NCBI GenBank assembly: GCA_020650975.1
Contig: JAIPMN010002576.1
Span: 1 to 27,163, forward strand
Length of the DNA: 27,163 nt
Origin: Apostichopus californicus
Lineage: Eukaryota > Echinodermata > Holothuroidea > Aspidochirotida > Stichopodidae
Direction of reading: 5' to 3'
The stretch's first letter is position 1. Every line of letters begins with the position of its first letter. This document shows positions 1 through 11,797 of this stretch, in pieces. The notes beneath the pieces are model-generated. The model saw nothing but the letters and a program-made list of their open reading frames with translations. It ran no database searches and was not told the DNA's origin. A program made the translations under genes and the position numbers.

Positions 1-82
1 GAATTTTACTCTACTTGTGTTGTGTTTATTTATGCATCCCCTGTTATTAGAGTCAAGGAAATGTCACGGAAGGGATACTTAC

Positions 83-125
83 GTAGGTAGGCAGCAAAGA
101 GGGCCTGGGCGGATTTGCAGAGCAA
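83..125 (-). CDS. Candidate exon at window edge, unassigned
   Basis: The donor TACCTAC|gtaagtatc is good; the acceptor (ataacatag) is poor. The phase-0 reading is LLCKSAQALFAAYL, which looks helical. A second good donor at 793 (GGAGACAG|gtaagtat) would precede it and could close a short exon reading GLHTYAVWRQ. No domain is recognised and the evidence is thin. Confidence 0.22.
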
Positions 126-1261
126 CTATGTTATAGCTCTCATTTTGGACTCAACTATTCTTGAAATCTTGAATGGCTAAATGACATTTCAAGGTGTGTA
201 AACAATGTAACTTAAAGATATATATCACAGATTCAACAGGGCAAAAGTCTAACACAACTGAGTCTATATGATTCTTTGCTAATTCCAAATCTGATAGCCA
301 TCTTGAAATATACACTACATTACATGTAAGGGATTCAGCTGGTTTTATCAATTATGACAAAGATAACAGAAATTAAATACACCAAGCACAGCCAGATCAC
401 ACAAGGAAATATACAGTCAGCCAAAGTAGTGAATAAACATTTGGAACAAGTGACATTTACAATACAAATATAACGGCACTAGTATGGAATTTCAACTGTT
501 TCAGGAAATAAGAGATGTTGAACTTAACAGGCGGTTTAAACTATTCATAGAATTAAGTGATCTACAGTATGTATACAAAGTCAACATGCTAATAGTGGTT
601 GGGATTCATTTCAAACATTGTCACATATCCAAACTAGACTGGGATGGACTTGTTTGGTATCTGAACACTGGCTTCCTTATAGATATATGCAAGAAATGAA
701 ATAGATTAATATTACATAAAATGGTATAACTACAAATTTAGAAATACCCAACAACTTACTGGTTTGGGTAATTTACGAATGACTATACTTACCTGTCTCC
801 ATACTGCATATGTATGCAATCCTACCTACCAAGCTTATAACAACATTCTTGCACTGCCCGCATCCTCCCCCCCCCCCCTCATCCCCGAATGACCACAATG
901 GGGTTAGAGACGAATTAAGTACATGTAGTATCTTTGTTCTTATAAATGCACTAAATTATTTCTATTCACTCCAAAATATTGATATCAGATGATAAATAAC
1001 AGACATCAACATCAGTACAAAGTGTTGTTCCAAATATGCTAGAAAGTGTGATTATGGTCACCTATACTAGAATTTCAACAAGCATTATATTTCTACCCTC
1101 ATTTGCATTTGACCTACAATTTGACCTTTATACTACTGTATAGTCATTTAAACTTGTCTTATTGACGTAACACTCCTCAATTTCTGGCAAATACCGTTAA
1201 CTGGCCTGTGAAAAATAACAATTTCAGATGTATAGTCAGATGAAAATTTGTTTCTTTAGCA
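126..1261. other. No gene seen
   Basis: AT-rich non-coding DNA with a C-run at 867-878 and a consensus minus-strand donor (GGAGACAG|gtaagtat) at 793 that lacks a convincing acceptor. The short open frames here have no protein-like composition. Confidence 0.5.
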
Positions 1262-2335
1262 TTGGCCAGTAAAAGATATTTTTATATCTGGCAACAAAAT
1301 CTGTTTTTACCTTCAATATCTAAAATTATTGAACGACATGTTCATTACTGTTTTTACAACTTTATACTTAAGTTTGACTTATTGTATCCAAATGGTTTCC
1401 GTAAAAAGCAACCCACATATATATATGGCAGCACTGAATCTTGTCCCCAAAATTCTTGGGAACTATTGGATAATACGTTATGTACAGCTACACTCTATCT
1501 TGATCTTTCAACAACTTTTGATGCAAGTAGTACAAATAACAGGTTGAAACTATTTTTACCTAAACTCACTTTACTGAAAACTTATAATGCACCTGTATTG
1601 CCTCATTTAATCTACAACATCCTTGTGTGAGGGTTAATGCCAACATGTCAACACTTGATAGCTTTTACAAGATCCCGATAATGACAGAAATATTTGTAAT
1701 GTTTCTAAAGTTCAGATTCTGTGCCCCTTTTCAAAAACTTCAACTTCAACTTCAACTTGCTCAGCTCGCTTAATGCGCTCTATAGATATCAATTAGGAAT
1801 TTTTTCTCATTTTAAAAGTTTCATAATGGGTTTAATACTAGATAATTTTCACCAACTATTTGCATTTATAACAATAAAATTATAACAATTACAATTCTAA
1901 ACAATGCGTGCAACACTCATTCTTATAATATGTTACAAACATCTATGTCCAGGACTCATATGTACCATTATCAATTTCTCACTTTAAATGTTCTGGTGAC
2001 GCCCTTTGGAATTCGTTAAGTGAAAACATTACAAATTAATGTAAATTAATTTCATCTTACGAAAGAAAACTATTATCTGCCCAACGAATAACAAATAATT
2101 TTTTTATAGTCCTGCTGTATTATGAGCATTGGATTAATTTTTCCTTCACCATTTCTGTCAACAGTGTTTTTTTGGTGTTTCCCCGGTCTCTATTTAAATT
2201 TTTAGATCTTTTGTTTTACATTGTAAGGAACCACACACGAAAAAATTCCCTTATTTCTGGTCCCACTGTCTCATTGTTATACAACTATGTATTAACGATT
2301 GGAAATTATTGTTATTAAAAAAAGAAATAAAACAA
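1262..2335 (+). mobile_element. Decayed non-LTR retrotransposon (LINE) with reverse-transcriptase remnants
   Basis: Residues in one frame (1262-1630) read LPSISKIIERHV, then NFILKFDLLYPNGFRKK, then LYLDLSTTFDASS. These correspond to the reverse-transcriptase block around SKIIERxV...LLYPxQxGFRK and to motif A (FLDLSKAFDTV) of jockey/CR1-like LINEs (established family patterns). After a frame change, HSYNM at about 1917 and SGDALWNSLSENITN at 1992-2036 match the RT C-terminal block. The YADD motif is not found, and the spacing suggests an internal deletion. An untranslated tail ends in an A-rich aaataaaac at about 2330. The element is dead: frameshifted, truncated at the 5' end and stop-ridden. 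Confidence 0.75.
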
Positions 2336-2709
2336 AGAATTAGGAACTTAAATCCTTAGCATCCTGGTGACATTTTTCAGTTAATATTCCTGTACATATT
2401 TATCTACAGTTTCCAGATATTGTTTGTTGAAGATTTCAGATTTAAAATCACCTTGTCAATGTTCTTTTCCTTTTACTATGGATCTGGGCAAAGATTCAAT
2501 TTCAATTTCAAAGGTTGTTAAATAACATCATCTATATGTCCACTGAACGGCAATCTATACATATTCTGATGCATATCCACTTTCAAGCAGGATATTGAAT
2601 TCAAATTTCAAAGAAACAAACAAAAATTCTTAATTTGCAGACTTTGTTGTCCATATATGACATTAGAATTGTCTGCTTCAAGTTCACTGTTAGTAAAAAA
2701 AAAGCTCAC

Positions 2710-2781
2710 TCTAGGCACGGACAAGCTATAGTGCTGAGGTTGTGAGGACACAGGTAAGGGAGGAAATTCATGTATATCTGA
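2710..2781 (-). CDS. Candidate internal coding exon (72 nt), unassigned
   Basis: The acceptor is tgctgcccctgattggtcag and the donor CCTAGA|gtgagc. It is phase 0 at both ends and encodes 24 residues, SDIHEFPPLPVSSQPQHYSL followed by SVPR. Proline-rich composition, strand and phase all suit a downstream exon of the 15899-16495 gene, but no homology supports this. Confidence 0.35.
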
Positions 2782-3624
2782 CTGACCAATCAGGGGCAGC
2801 ACAGTGATCAAATGGAATATACTCTGCAAACACAATAAATGGAAATTTACATTACTTGAATAAATATCACACGTACGGTCAATAAAGACCAGCTTTATAT
2901 CGAATTTGCTTTTAAATCGATTGAGTCTTCTGGAAGTGCTATTACAAATATTAGTTTATCCAGTATTGTATTTGCTGTGCAAATATGATCAATTTTGTTA
3001 AGCAACTCAAAAGTTGTCTCAATAGTGCTGTCGGTAGTTTATTTTTACTCTATTTCATTAAAATAACTTAGATATGTGTCAAAATTGCTATATATAAAAA
3101 TGTAACCGTTAAGTATATCCAAATGTACTGTACTGCAGCAATAATACTGTATGTGATTGATTGTGAAATTATCATTTTACTCAAAGCTAAGACAGCTAAA
3201 GACAATATCCTGGACTCTTTTCATAACAGGATGTTCATTAGGGAGTAATTGTATGTGATAAACAAACTTTTCAGTAATTAATATTAATCACAAACAAAAA
3301 TCAAAGCTTCCCACTCCCTCCCCCCCCCCCCAAAAAAAAACATGTATTCCCTTTAACTTATTTGAAATGAAGCCCAAGTATTGTCAAGCTAATATGTGAA
3401 ACTGTTATACACATGGATTCTAAATAGTGTTGACTTGCCAAAAAGGAACCAGTCCTGTGATCTACAATAATTAATTTGCATTGTTTGGCATATTTAAGAG
3501 TTATTATTTAAGAGACATTACTTAGTAAATAAAATGCTTGACCTAATTGAAAACAGATTTTGAGAGTTTGGAAAGCATTCATAATGAATGACAAACTATT
3601 GGTGAGTCCATACTCTTATCTTAT

Positions 3625-4313
3625 CATAGTTTCATGTACTCAGACTTGTGGCATAGTTTCATGTACTCAGACTTGTGGCATAGTTTCATGTACTCGAACT
3701 TGTAGCATAGTTTAGATCTATTCAGACTTGTAGCATAGTTACATGTACTCAGACTTGTAGCATAGTTACATGTACTCAGACTTGTGGCATAGTTACATGT
3801 ACTCAGACTTGAAGCATAGTTATATGTACTCATACTTGTAGCATAGTTGACTCAGACTAGTAGCATAATTACATGTACTCAGACTTGTAGCATAGTTACA
3901 TGTACTCAGACTTGTAGCATAGTTACATGTACTCAGACTTGTAGCATAATTACATGTACTCAGACTTGTAGCATAGTTACATGTACTCAGACTTGTAGGG
4001 AAGGTTGTAGCATAGTTACATGTACCCAGACTTGTAGCATAGTTACATGTACTCAGACTTGTAGGGGAAGTTGTAGCATAGTTACATGTACCCAGACTTG
4101 TAGCATAGTTACATGTACTCAGACTTGTGGCATAGTTACATGTACTCAGACTTGTAGCATAGTTACATGTACTCAGACTTGTGGCATAGTTACATGTACT
4201 CAGACTTGTGGCATAGTTACATGTACTCAGACTTGTGGCATAGTTACATGTACTCAGACTTGTAGTTACATGTACTCAGACTTGTAGCATAGTTACATGT
4301 ACTCAGACTTGTG
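3625..4313 (+). repeat. 27-bp minisatellite, about 25 copies
   Basis: The unit is catgtactcagacttgtagc plus atagtta. Copies differ by single bases (gtagc/gtggc, actc/accc). Two units carry short insertions (gggaaggt at about 3998, ggggaagt at about 4064), and some units are shortened. Because 27 is a multiple of three and the unit has a stop-free frame on each strand, long open frames (CTQTCSIVT repeated) appear by chance; these are not regarded as genes. Confidence 0.95.
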
Positions 4314-4620
4314 GAAACATGTACTTGTACTGCCAAGCCATGTTCTTCGATTCATGTGTAGCAACTAGCACATAATTCTGTATGCATACGTGTCATTATA
4401 GCCCTTGTACACATATACTTACTGACACTCAAGTTACTGTATATGTTGGTATAATCTGTTTACAGCTATAAGGGAAGTAAAAGTCTGATGCACCACAAAC
4501 TTGAGTCAATAATTCAAATGTACACAAATTATACTAAATAGCTCTATCAGGGATGAGCCTGGGGTAATAAACAAATCACTGAACTTTGTGGATCATACTA
4601 TACTAATGCCAAAGTCGTCA

Positions 4621-4735
4621 GTCAGAGCGAGCCGTGCGACACAGTTACTGGTGGGGTCAACAGGCCTGCCTTAGGGCCCCCTGGTGGGGTCCATGGGCAA
4701 TGCCCCCATTGGGGTCCAGGGGTCGAAGCCCCTGG
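4621..4735 (+). repeat. GC-rich dispersed repeat with self-complementary units
   Basis: Three degenerate units each contain tggggtc followed by a small palindrome (gggcaatgccc; ccaggggtcgaagcccctgg). The GC content is far above the flanks. Similar tggggtccaggggg...cccctgg arrays are, as far as I recall, scattered through several marine invertebrate genomes. No coding content is evident. Confidence 0.55.
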
Positions 4736-7570
4736 AAGCTCTCAGAAATTAGATGTTTAAAGACAACATTTTGGTGCTTATTTTATAAAGAATTTTGAAT
4801 TTATAAAAACACTCATTGAAGCAAAGTTTCACACTATAAAGGTGCACACTGAAGCCACATGCCTAGCCTGTTGTTATCACCCTACATGCTTCTTTCAATC
4901 ATGGTTACCCATATAATTAAAAAGTCACTGTTCATAACATTAATGTCAGTTTTAATGTGGTATAATGTTCAGCGGCTACAGCACTACACTTCTCCTCAGT
5001 TGTCCCTACTCTAATGATACTAAAATATTGAAAATCATGGGAAACTTAAGAAAATATCATTGCAATAATGTTGGGAAGGTTATAAAAATCCAGAGAAAAA
5101 TTGTGGTATAGGCTCAAATTTGCATTTGCTACAGTGTGTTAGGATAATAGTTTTTGTCCCCCTGCAGGTTGGATATGCAATGCATTGGTAATGAAAAACA
5201 TGCGAACGACGGATCAAATGATATACTGTAGTAATGCTGAACATTGTTAGAAATTCACGGAAATGGAGAGGTGTAAATCGCAGCTCTAGGTAGATAAGAA
5301 ATCACAGAAATCCGAGAATTCGCGGAAAAAAGCGAATGCCTGCTGCATATGAAGTAACAAGGTACAACAGTAGTCTGATGGTTGCACTTATTTTACCCAA
5401 ATTGAGGTACTGCAGACGGAAACATCTTAAATGATCAAAATCTATTTTGACAAGTCCCTTACAGTAAATGGCAGATGCTCTCATCCTGTAGTGCTGTCAA
5501 AAGCATGGCCAAAATAGATTAACATTAATTAATAAAACATATTATTTCGGATTCAGAAACCAATTCCGTTTTACATGTCAGATCTCAAATCTGCCATATC
5601 GATAGACAAATCATCCAATACAGGTTAAGTTCACTGCTAATTCTGATATTAACTTTAGAGTGATGACGCAGTAACACGGAACAGTGCTTAACAGTGCCTT
5701 CACTCACACATGTTTGTATTCCCTTTCCAATTTACAGCATTCATGCAGTCAGGTTGGGATATTGCATTTGACACCTGGACTGTAGCTGCCTTGAGATTGC
5801 AATGTGCCAACAAAAGATAGAATATTATACCAGGGAGTTGTCATGGAACATAACAACTCACTGATTATACAATGAATTGAATCAACAGTTGAAAAGTTTC
5901 CTGGAAGTAAAGAATAACAGAACAGCAAGCATAGAATACTTGCCGCTTCTGAAATTGATACTTTGGGCGTTTTACCCCTTTACATCACTTTCACAATTTT
6001 CACAGCAATTGATCTGTTGAATACATCAACTTTTAAGAACATTTTAATGTTCATGGTAATAGACTTTTATAAATCAATGTCCATATCAAATAATTTTGAT
6101 TCATGATGTCTGTGTTTTCAAACTCTCAGACTTAGTTCAAATTATGTTCAATTCAGGGGAGCGGACAGTGCAAACAGGTTACTAAGGGCTCATGGTAGAG
6201 CAAGGGTACAGTTGTCATGAGGAGACAGGTAAGTGAGTAGTCAAGTAAATTATCTGAAATAGTCATGTCATAAAAACTGGTGTTAACAGCTGGTCATCTA
6301 GACTTCATGATGAAAACAACTTAATATGTGAATATTATATGCAAGCTTAGGTTTCAGTATAGCTTTCCTGTAAGGGCATATCATGTGTTTTCATTCTGAA
6401 ATGCTTTCGAATTGGACAGTCTTTTCCAAGTTTGGATTCTACTTTAAAAGTGGATTGCATCTAGACTTTACAACCGCCATAGTGAAATTTGCAACTTTGA
6501 TAAAATCCATACATTCAAAATCAAATGAGAAAAGAAAATTGACTGCCAATGTGCAGAACTTTGTGGGATAATGAAATCACACATACTCCCTTCATGTTAA
6601 ATCCCTTTTGGTACAATATGTGACAACTTTAGACCAGACATATACATATATTTATGGAAAATGGCAGATCTACATGTAGGAAATATAGATCTGCCAGTTT
6701 CACCAAGATACTTTTTAAGTTCCTCTTTTACAGGTCAAAAACCAAAGTGACCTCTGAACTAATTTTTTCAGGATTGTGTATAGTCACTATGCTACAATTG
6801 ACATGCAGTACTGCAATTGGCACACACATAAACTGTTGTACACAGAGGCTTCTGTGCATGCACAAATGTACAAAGACTAATATTATAATCCTCAAGGGAT
6901 ACAAGATGCCATGGAATAGACAAAAACATGGAAATTGGGAATTTCCCCTGGAATTAGTTTCCAAAAGTCGAGCTGCAAAAACCGCAGAATGACGGACAAA
7001 TGTCGGAGAAAGAATCGGGACCAGCTGTTAGGCTTAATTGAGGAGCAGTCACCATGCAATATTAAGACCTATCCACATATCCAAATGGGACTGGCCATAA
7101 CACTACAAACACACACATACATACTGTACACAGCATACATGCACTTGATATCTAGGGTAACATATGTAAGAAGTAGGGCGCTGAGGGGCTGTAGCATCTA
7201 GCAGCCAGGGTGCATGAACATTGTAATAACCATTTTTGCTCCACATTTGCACACAATAGGCACTATTGTTTGATATAGATTCATTCTAGCTGAGCAGTAT
7301 ATTGCAGCTGGCTGCAGCTTTTCATTGTCTGACGTGGTGGCTAAATGTCAATGACAGAACTTTGCCAGAACATGGCTTAATCATTAATTACCTTTATCTA
7401 AGTAACATACTTAAAGTGGGAAGGTACTTCAAAGGAAAACACTATTAAAACCAATTTTTTTTTCCAGGTTTAATCAGAATACAATATTCTTTATTCCATT
7501 TGATCTTAAAGGTGCATCTTGAGAACTTGTATTAACTTTGCATCAAATTCTGACCAAGCTACAACATGTA
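4736..7570. other. No supportable gene; one ambiguous splice-like block
   Basis: Mostly AT-rich intron-like or intergenic DNA. The only block with exon-like signals is at 5708-5818, where both strands have competing splice sites and open frames (see findings). A plus-strand donor (GGAGACAG|gtaagtgag) at 6228 has stops in every frame before it. Confidence 0.4.
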
Positions 7571-7957
7571 AGCCCTGTTTACATTTAGACACCGAGGATG
7601 GTGTTGAACCTGGTGCTAATTGTTCAAGTCATTAATGTGGATAAGACCAGGCTGTGGTTTGGACCCTGGGATAGACTAGGGTCAAGGGAGGTTGAGACCT
7701 TGCACTCGAGTGTCAAGTTTGTAATGTAAACCCAGTCTAGGGTCGACTCAGGATCAGTGGTGACCTTTAATTTCCGTATCTGTTTGTGAGGCCCGTAAAT
7801 TAATACAACAGCATAAGGCATTAGTAGCAGCATCGCACATCACAAGAGTTTTTTAAGGGTTCCTTGCATTTCCTTCTAGTAAAGAAATCTAAACTTCCTG
7901 TTCAGTGGTCACGAGCAATGAGTCTAATGCCGCACATAGGGCCTAGTGTAAACGCAC
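7571..7957. mobile_element. Possible MITE with degenerate terminal inverted repeats
   Basis: The left end has ctgtttacatttag and the right end, read in reverse complement, has gcgtttacactag, sharing GTTTACA-T-AG. A third copy of the motif (aatgtaaac) and a duplicated (g)tctagggtc word lie inside. No transposase is present and the target-site duplication is unclear. The open frame across it on the minus strand (7624-7833) resembles nothing. Confidence 0.32.
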
Positions 7958-9230
7958 CTGTAGGGGTTCAAACTCAATCCAACGCTGAAGAACTTGTGCA
8001 GTATCTGATTTGTAATGTCAACGTGGCCTCATTTTCACAAATAATTGGATACAAACTACCCTCAATTTAAAGTACTTCTATTCCTATAAGTGGTTAAAAC
8101 AGCTCATTTAAAAGATTTAAATCCAATATTTACAAAAAAAACGTGATTGTCCCTCAAAGGCAATAAAATGACATATTTGCCATTTTCATTGGCTTTTGCC
8201 TCATTTTATTCTTCCTTGGGTAAAATTTTTGAACTTGAGCTTTAATGCCATTTATGTTGCCAGATGCCTTAATTACCTTGACTGTGATGATTGATTTAAG
8301 GAATCATATTTAAGGGTGACTTAAGGTACATATTTTATAAAGAAAAATTATAACTTATGTTGTAGACTGTTAAAAAGCACAATTATCAGTCCAGGCTTGC
8401 ATTTCTACTCAATTATCTTCCAAATCTTATTTGATACCAAAACGCAATACCTTCTCTTTTACTCCTGTTAAGATACTTTCACTTTACTTCGTTTGTTTAT
8501 TTGGAAACCCACGCTCGCAATGGCTGGGATGCACCACGCTAGCGTGCCTTCCATTCAGCGTAGTGATACAGTTCGCATCACTGCCTGCAAACTGACGGAA
8601 CCTAATTATTTAATGTGCATGTATACAACGCCGTTACTACATTAACTGCGGTACGATAATATTATGTACGGTGAAGAGGGTGTCCAGCAATTGGTCAATA
8701 GTGTTACCCCCTTGAGGATATAGAAGTAGCACCAAGCTCTGAATATTAAAAACTTTACACACCACATTAAGTTTTGCAAAAATAACTCTTTTAATGAGCT
8801 GAGGTTAATCAGTTAGAATGGCTGGACTACTTAGTCTAATACACAGACAATATGGTCAGTGCCTCAGATGCAACACAGAACTCATTGGGAAAAAACTTGA
8901 TTTTTGTCACTTCCAATGACATCTTTACAGTGCAGTACAAATTTTTCAAGGGAAAAATGGTTTTGAATGTCATCCAAGTTAGAAGAGCATATTTCTGTTG
9001 AGTTATTAGAGTTTGTAACACCGTGGATTAATATTAACAGTTAGGCTTGCACTGAGGAGCAGACGTCTTTATTCGTCATAATGAAACATCGCCACTGAAT
9101 TAATACTGTAGGATGCACATGCACTGTGCATGCAGTGGGTAGTAAATCCATGCTTTATCTATGCACAAATGTAATAGTCAGTATAGAATGCATCACATAC
9201 TACCACATGTATGGTTAACCACACACTCAC
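7958..9230. other. No gene seen
   Basis: Unstructured AT-rich DNA; the minus-strand open frame at 8836-9021 has no recognisable content. A small GC-richer patch at 8510-8590 contains cacgctcgc and cacgctagcgtg, the latter partly palindromic. Confidence 0.5.
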
Positions 9231-9300
9231 CCATCTATGCCAACGGACAGCATTACTGAAGCTTCTGGTGTCTCGGAGTCTGTGCTCTTGGAACTGGGAA
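9231..9300 (-). CDS. Candidate internal coding exon, unassigned
   Basis: The donor ATAGATGG|gtgagtgtg is strong; the acceptor (attcacatag, or the later cccag giving a start at 9293) is weaker. One frame reads SSKSTDSETPEASVMLSVGI, a Ser/Thr/Glu-rich composition typical of disordered coding sequence. It lies downstream of the proline-rich exon on the same strand, but its phase does not join that exon directly, so another exon would be needed between them. The opposite strand also has a short open frame here. Confidence 0.33.
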
Positions 9301-9513
9301 CTATGTGAATTCAGCAGATGACGGGAAGTCATTTTGGCTGAATTCCACAGAGTTAGAAGGAGGAAACAAAATTAGCCATCAATTCACAGGAACCAATTCA
9401 ATACTGTACCATGCGAATAATGTGTAACTTTTCACTATTATTTCTAGTCATACAAGAAGTATGAACTACTGTATCAATAACCGTCCTCAGTTACTACTGT
9501 ACAGTAGGAATAT

Positions 9514-9563
9514 CATAACATACAGTCCCTCTTTAAGTGCATAACATACAGTCCCTCTTTAAG
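9514..9563 (+). repeat. Two-copy tandem duplication, 26-bp period
   Basis: The 24-base word beginning cataacatacagtccctc occurs twice, separated by two bases (9514-9537 and 9540-9563), with no differences. The identity suggests a recent duplication. Confidence 0.9.
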
Positions 9564-9730
9564 AACTATAACTTCTGCTGATCAATAGTATACTACAAAT
9601 TTCTATTACCAGGGCAAATTTGTAAGGACTATTTCAAGTTTGCCCTTGATCAAACAGGTATTATTTTTGGGTTGTCTGAACAGCAAATTAAAGTTGGCCG
9701 AACAAACGTAGCAAAACAGCAAAGAATGAC

Positions 9731-10541
9731 CAATATGTACACTGTAGGATAGATGTTTAGGTTTGGTGAATAGAACAGCAATATGTACACTGTAGGAGAG
9801 ATGTGTAGGTTGGTGAATAGAACAGAAATATGTACACTGTAAGAGAGATGTGTAGGTTTGGTGAATAGAACACCAATATGTGCACTGTAGGAGAGATGTG
9901 TAGGTCTGGTGAATAGAACAGCAATATGTACACTGTAGGAGAGAATTGTAGGTTTGGTGTATAGAACACCAATATGTACACTGTAGGAGAGATGTGTAGG
10001 TCTGGTGAATAATACCCCAATATGTACACTATAGGAAAGATATGTAGGTTTGGTGAATCGAACAGCAGTATGTACACTGTAGGAGAGATGTGCAGGTTTG
10101 TTGTATAGAACACTAATATGTGCACTGTAGGAGAGATGTGTAGGTTTGGTGAATAGAATACATGTACACTGTAGGTGAGATGTGCAGGTTTGTTAAATAG
10201 AACACTAATTTGTACACTGTAGGAGAGATGTGTAGGTTTGGTGAATAGAACAGCAATATGCACACTGTAGGAGAGATGTGTAGGTCTGGTGAATAGAACC
10301 CCAATATGTACACTGTAGGAGAGATATAGGTTTGGTGAATTGAACAGCAATATGTACACTGTAGGGGAGATGGTTAGGTCTGGTGAATAGAACAGCAATA
10401 TGTACACTGTAGGAGAAATATGTAGGTTTGGTGAATCGAACAGCAATATGTACACTGTAGGAGAGATGTGTAGGTCTGGTGAATAGAACAGCAATATGTA
10501 CACTGTAGGAGGGATGTGTAGGTTTGGTGAATAGAACACCA
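9731..10541 (+). repeat. 48-bp minisatellite, about 17 copies
   Basis: The unit runs aatatgtacactgtaggaga, then gatgtgtaggt(t/c)tggtg, then aatagaacagc. Copies vary at a few sites (tttggt/tctggt, agc/acc) and in length. The period is divisible by three, so the minus strand stays open for 260 codons with a 16-residue repeat (HISPTVYILLFYSPNL). Spread-out third-position-independent changes and length changes in other frames indicate non-coding satellite DNA rather than a repeat protein. Confidence 0.95.
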
Positions 10542-10689
10542 GCTTTGCAAGGGCCAGTAAACACTCCTCTTTTGGTCGTTTGCTGTATTCCAGTATCTCC
10601 TAAGTAATGCAAGGTATTACCAAGTTAACATTGTGCAGAGGTGTTTAGTTACAATGCATATCTACATTTGAAATGTCATATTTTTAGTC

Positions 10690-10762
10690 ATTTGCCAGGC
10701 AACCTTCAGGGCTAATGTTGGTCATCCAAACAGAAATCTGGTCGTCCGGGACGACCATTAAA
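10690..10762. repeat. Dispersed repeat with ggtcgtccgggacgacc palindrome
   Basis: This stretch holds tgccaggcaacc, ggtcatcc and the 17-base palindrome ggtcgtccgggacgacc followed by attaaa. The same words recur at 15712-15800, so both are probably fragments of one repeat family. No terminal repeats are visible. Confidence 0.45.
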
Positions 10763-11797
10763 AATTTGCTCTTCGATGACAACGTATATTCTTTTCTACT
10801 GACCTGTTTAATAACACCAACCCGTAAACTGTATACAGCAGTTTTAAGGATAGCTACAAGAGTACTGCACAGTATGGGCAAAACATACAGTATTCACTAA
10901 TACTGATCTGTTTTGATAACATTTTGACCTATGGTGTACCAGAGTACTTCCCAACATCTATATATATACACATTGATATTACACTGATCTCTTTGATAGT
11001 GTACAAAAGGTGAACGAACTACAGGAGTATTGCTGTCCTATACTACCCAATACTATCACAACATAGGTGTATAGATATGACGGTCTGTTAATACTATCCC
11101 TATTGTAATACTGCAGCCTGCTCAAAGTTACAGTACTTATAAAATTATACATTAATCAGTCACTTTGGTCCAGTCCAGTCCTTACAAACACTAACTCTAC
11201 TGACTTGAGTCTAGTCGCTCTATTATCCCTTTGCGAAAAGGCTCTCATTTAAACATGTTTAAGTCACTTTCAACACTTTTCCAAATGAGTGGCTGGATTC
11301 GATACTTGTATTAACTAGAACATAAATACGGAGCATTTACAATAGCTTTAAAGTATACTACAGTATGTACAGAATACTAGCTGTATTAAACAAACAGAAT
11401 AATACTGTCCTAGCTTCTTTTTACAGTTAATATGCTCTAAAATCATGATCCCAGAGCTCTTAAAACAACAACTTGGTATAAAGAGAATCATCAAGACTTA
11501 CCATTATTAATTACATTGCTAACAAAAAGAAAATCTGCAAATTAGAATGTCTCTCCTCGCTAAACAAATTTCAATTGTTTGACTTCAAAAGCCACAAAAC
11601 TGCTTTTCAAACAAACGCTACAGAAAAACTGCTGTAGGACAAATTTATTATTCTAGTGGATCTGTTTTTTCCTGTCGGTTGACGCAGATCGTTCGGGTAC
11701 CAGGAAGTAAAGCCACAAACAAACGGTCTCTTTTTATAATATTCTGTGAAAAAGACACTGCCACAACCTTAGTATTGCACTCTGCAAACCATGTAGC

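Noticed and set aside
2701-2760. Plus-strand donor GACACAG|gtaaggg inside the 2710-2781 candidate exon
   Set aside because: All three plus-strand frames before it contain stops.
3847-4287. 146-codon cysteine/threonine repeat frame resembling a cysteine-rich secreted peptide
   Set aside because: Product of the 27-bp satellite, open on both strands, with indels outside the frame.
6150-6235. Plus-strand exon ending at GGAGACAG|gtaagtgag
   Set aside because: Every frame is interrupted and no acceptor with a pyrimidine tract precedes it.
9757-10539. 260-codon minus-strand open frame with HISPTVYILLFYSPNL repeats
   Set aside because: It coincides exactly with the 48-bp minisatellite; the other frames show equally periodic reads and there are no splice or start signals.
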